Below, one piece after another: positions 6,122 through 7,584 of a stretch of DNA of 7,584 nucleotides. The translations under genes were made by a program, and so were the position numbers. Where the stretch lies: positions 1-7,584 of the forward strand of contig RFRA01000047.1 of NCBI GenBank assembly GCA_009924725.1. Reading direction: 5' to 3'. The first letter of the stretch is position 1; each line of letters starts with the position of its first letter. The DNA is from Actinomycetota bacterium (GTDB lineage Bacteria > Actinomycetota > Actinomycetes > Nanopelagicales > Nanopelagicaceae). The notes beneath the pieces are model-generated. The model made no database searches and was not told the origin of the DNA. It was given only the letters and a program-made list of their open reading frames with translations.

Positions 6122-7213
6122 TTACTTACCTGCCTTTACTTGGCCAGGTGTCACATAAAATTTCGTACTGCTTAAATCGGCAGGCAAATCACTTTCAACT
6201 GCTGCGGTAATAATTGTTTGCTCTGCCATTTTTGTTGCAGCAACTAATTGCAACCTGCGCGAAGTATCTAGCTCGGCGAATACATCATCTAAAATTAAAA
6301 TAGGGTCGGAGCCTTCTTTTTTTAATAGATTAAAAGAACCGATACGTAACGAGATTGCCATCGACCAAGATTCACCGTGGCTGGCATATCCTTTGGCTGG
6401 AAAATCACCAATTGTTAAAGTTAGGTCATCGCGGTGTGGCCCAATTAAAGTAGTTCCACGTTCAATCTCTTGATATTGGACTTCTTCTAGCCGGTTAGTT
6501 AACACTGTGATGTTATTGACCGCTTCGCTAGTTAAGCCTTCAGAGCTGGATTTATACGAAATGCTCGCTGGTTTGACCTCATTTAGGTTGCGGTAGTTCT
6601 CAGCAACAAACGGATTTAGCGCAGCAACTAGCGCGATTCGCTCAGCTGTTAAATTAGCGCCAATGTTTATTAGTTGTTCACTCCATGGTTGCAGGGTGGC
6701 ACTATTAGACCTAGTTTTAAGAAGTGTATTTCGTTGTTTTACAACACGTTCATAATCGGCAATAACCCCAGCTAAACGTGGACTGCGAGTGATTAATAGT
6801 CGGTCTAAAAAATCCCTTCGGTTCCCTGGGTCTCCGCGAACGAGATCTAAGTCCTCGGGTGAGAAATAAACTATTTGGCAAGCGCCGAGAATTTCTCGCT
6901 GGCTGCGAGTTGGGTTTTGATTAATGCGGGCTCGGTTAGCTTTACTGACGTTTATTTCTAAATCTATTTGCAGGGTGCGGTCATCTCGTTCAATTTCAGC
7001 ACGAATAATTGCTTGGTTGGCGCCGAGTGAAATTAGTGGTTGGTTATTGGCAACGCGATGTGAAGACAAGAAGCTTAAATAAATTAATGACTCGGCGATA
7101 TTTGTTTTGCCACTGCCGTTATCGCCAATAAATGTATTAACGCCAGGTTGAAGATTTAGTTCTAAGTTTTGATAAGACCTAAAATCTTTAAGCGCTAGCT
7201 TTGTGATGCGCAT
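6122..7213 (-). CDS. recF: DNA replication and repair protein RecF
   Basis: This is a complete 363-residue SMC-like ABC ATPase that binds gapped DNA and helps RecOR load RecA. The N-terminal MRITKLALKDFRSYQ is typical of RecF. Walker A is GDNGSGKTN at 30-38 (K36). The family-specific FSPEDLDLVRGDP begins at 117, and GPHRDDL sits at 258-264. The ABC signature is the actinobacterial form ASHGES at 277-282. Walker B ILILDD at 305-310 is followed by the D-loop AELD at 313-316. Length is slightly below the usual 360-400 residues and nothing is missing. The gene starts 30 nt after dnaN with no strong Shine-Dalgarno, and its TAA abuts the dciA ATG. No gnd gene lies between dnaN and recF, unlike some actinobacteria. 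Confidence 0.98.
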   Translation of the reverse strand: MRITKLALKDFRSYQNLELNLQPGVNTFIGDNGSGKTNIAESLIYLSFLSSHRVANNQPLISLGANQAIIRAEIERDDRTLQIDLEINVSKANRARINQNPTRSQREILGACQIVYFSPEDLDLVRGDPGNRRDFLDRLLITRSPRLAGVIADYERVVKQRNTLLKTRSNSATLQPWSEQLINIGANLTAERIALVAALNPFVAENYRNLNEVKPASISYKSSSEGLTSEAVNNITVLTNRLEEVQYQEIERGTTLIGPHRDDLTLTIGDFPAKGYASHGESWSMAISLRIGSFNLLKKEGSDPILILDDVFAELDTSRRLQLVAATKMAEQTIITAAVESDLPADLSSTKFYVTPGQVKAGK

Positions 7214-7243
7214 CTTGAATATCTATCGCTTAAATAAATTTAC

Positions 7244-7584
7244 TTAAGAGGCATAACGCATTGGCATTAACAAGTAGCGATAGTTTTCAATTGCTGCGCC
7301 ACCTTGTGTGGTGCGGCCCATCAAGATCGCTGGCTTATTAGAACCGGTAAAGGAAATTTGTACATACGGAGTTCCGACTGCGTTTAAACCATCAGCTAAG
7401 AAAACTGGGTTGAACGCGATTGAGATATCTTCGCCAGTTAAATAAATTTCGATTGATTCGGTTGCTTGAGCTTCTTCGCCGGCGCCAGCTTCAAGTGATA
7501 GCGAGCCGTTAGTAAATTCCAAACGAAGTGGAACTGTTTTGTCAGTTACTAGGGCTACACGGCGAACTGAATCTAGAAGTGGTG
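7244..7584 (-). CDS. dnaN: DNA polymerase III beta subunit (sliding clamp), C-terminal part
   Basis: The reading frame is open through the right edge and encodes the last 112 residues, so the gene is cut by the window and its start lies outside. The visible part is the third clamp domain. LLDSVRRVALVTDKTVPLRLEF matches the helix and strand that open this domain in DnaN, IAFNPVFLADGL is the conserved segment in its middle, and the chain ends in YRYLLMPMRYAS, a variant of the typical YLLMP(V/M)R clamp terminus. An internal TTG at 7522 could be mistaken for a start, but homology continues upstream of it. The dimeric ring tethers the replicative polymerase to DNA. It is the first visible gene of the dnaN-recF-dciA unit, and dnaA and oriC would be expected to the right. 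Confidence 0.97.
   Translation of the reverse strand, partial: PLLDSVRRVALVTDKTVPLRLEFTNGSLSLEAGAGEEAQATESIEIYLTGEDISIAFNPVFLADGLNAVGTPYVQISFTGSNKPAILMGRTTQGGAAIENYRYLLMPMRYAS

Noticed and set aside
7520..7522. TTG at 7522 as the start of a separate 92-residue gene
   Set aside because: The frame continues upstream to the window edge with clear DnaN sequence, so this is the truncated dnaN and the TTG is an internal leucine codon.

Overview
The window is a run of bacterial core replication and topology genes, all on the minus strand. Transcription therefore runs from the right edge to the left: dnaN (3' part), recF, dciA (DUF721), gyrB, gyrA, tRNA-Ile(GAT), tRNA-Ala(TGC), a cytoplasmic cyclophilin (ppiA), and the 5' part of a rhomboid-family gene cut by the left edge. 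This is the classical origin-proximal order of Actinobacteria. The proteins support that placement: GyrB ends in a mycobacterial-like tail, the DUF721 protein ends in GPRDTFG, and RecF has an ASHGES signature. The third codon positions are AT-leaning and the intergenic gaps are short, which suggests a streamlined, lower-GC actinobacterium, for example of the freshwater acI/Nanopelagicales kind. That genus-level guess is inference only.

Right part (5669-7584): dnaN, recF and dciA form a tight unit. DnaN is the sliding clamp, RecF is a gap-repair ATPase and DciA serves the replicative helicase. The recF stop codon directly abuts the dciA start codon. Middle (5455-5668): a 214-nt spacer, the only sizeable non-coding stretch, precedes gyrB. 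It holds several inverted repeats, a TAGGAT -10 candidate, a GC-rich hairpin followed by ATTTT, and a strong Shine-Dalgarno. Its layout suggests that gyrBA is transcribed and regulated separately from dnaN-recF-dciA. Next (997-5454): gyrB and gyrA are intact and abut with zero spacing (TAA followed by ATG). Together they encode the A2B2 DNA gyrase, and neither contains an intein.

Left part (1-996): two tRNA genes lie 15 nt apart. The tRNA-Ala carries the G3:U70 identity pair. They are followed by ppiA with its own Shine-Dalgarno, and 11 nt later by the rhomboid-like gene, for which only a TTG (or a less likely ATT) start is visible.

I find no previously undescribed system, mobile element or CRISPR array, and no plus-strand gene. 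The observations most worth a second look are the structured dciA-gyrB spacer, the two TAA|ATG junctions, and the absence of any coding gene between gyrA and tRNA-Ile.
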